Below, piece by piece: positions 63,831 to 64,000 of a stretch of DNA of 64,000 nt; the stretch's first letter is position 1, and each line of letters starts with the position of its first letter. This stretch comes from Branchinecta lynchi (Eukaryota; Arthropoda; Branchiopoda; Anostraca; Branchinectidae): positions 5,711,501 through 5,775,500 of the forward strand of contig JAKZAP010000017.1 in the NCBI GenBank assembly GCA_023053575.1, given 5' to 3'. The notes beneath the pieces were generated by a model. That model searched no databases. It was not told where the DNA came from and worked only from the letters and a program-made list of their open reading frames with translations. The translations under genes and the position numbers were made by a program.

Positions 63831-64000
63831 ATCGGGGATAACTTCGCCAAACTCTGCCCCACTTCAACTTTGAAGATTGCAGTTGCGTTTTTTTTTTCGG
63901 ATGTAGTGTGGTGTAGCTTCACTGTAGTTGACGTCCTTTTGCTGCACATACTGTACTTTTATTACTAAAACAAAAGTACGTCAAACTGAAGTAAAACTAC

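Overview
This is eukaryotic nuclear DNA from a bilaterian invertebrate, most likely an arthropod or another ecdysozoan. Genes have many exons joined by GT-AG introns of 0.3-5 kb, the DNA is AT-rich, and introns and intergenic spaces are packed with decayed transposable elements. The lineage guess rests on an E75 nuclear receptor whose DNA-binding domain and C-terminal motifs match arthropod E75. The species cannot be named from the sequence.

Two protein-coding genes are well supported, and they converge tail to tail. On the + strand, 11,714-26,475 encodes a cysteine-rich single-pass membrane protein. Nine exons give about five EB-like cysteine modules, four LDL-receptor class A repeats, one transmembrane helix and a short tail. 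Its 5' end (signal peptide) was not found. On the - strand, 46,869-33,134 encodes a complete 632-residue E75-like (NR1D3) receptor in seven exons with consistent phases.

The rest is mostly mobile DNA. Region 2.1-5.2 kb is a long inverted-repeat element around a decayed ORF. Region 7.7-8.4 kb is a hAT transposon with transposase remnants and a nested hAT miniature element (MITE). Region 12.5-13.7 kb is a LINE reverse-transcriptase fragment split by an 8-bp-TSD element. Other families include two TTAA-flanked MITEs, TA-flanked palindromic MITEs, four more 8-bp-TSD hAT-type insertions, tRNA-derived pieces, one tRNA-Thr-like sequence and several families of long diverged repeats.

The most striking feature is a dispersed family carrying a hammerhead-ribozyme-like core (CUGANGA, GGACC stem, GAAA) at 26.1, 38.3-38.7, 44.9, 45.8, 52.4, 55.3 and 62.8-63.1 kb. 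Its 38.3-38.7 kb member is a 432-bp unit with two inverted hammerhead arms, an internal tandem array and a perfect 16-bp target duplication. That layout suggests a miniature Penelope-like retroelement or retrozyme.

No CRISPR, operon or prokaryotic features were seen. All element and gene assignments come from reading the sequence by eye; folding and database searches were not run.
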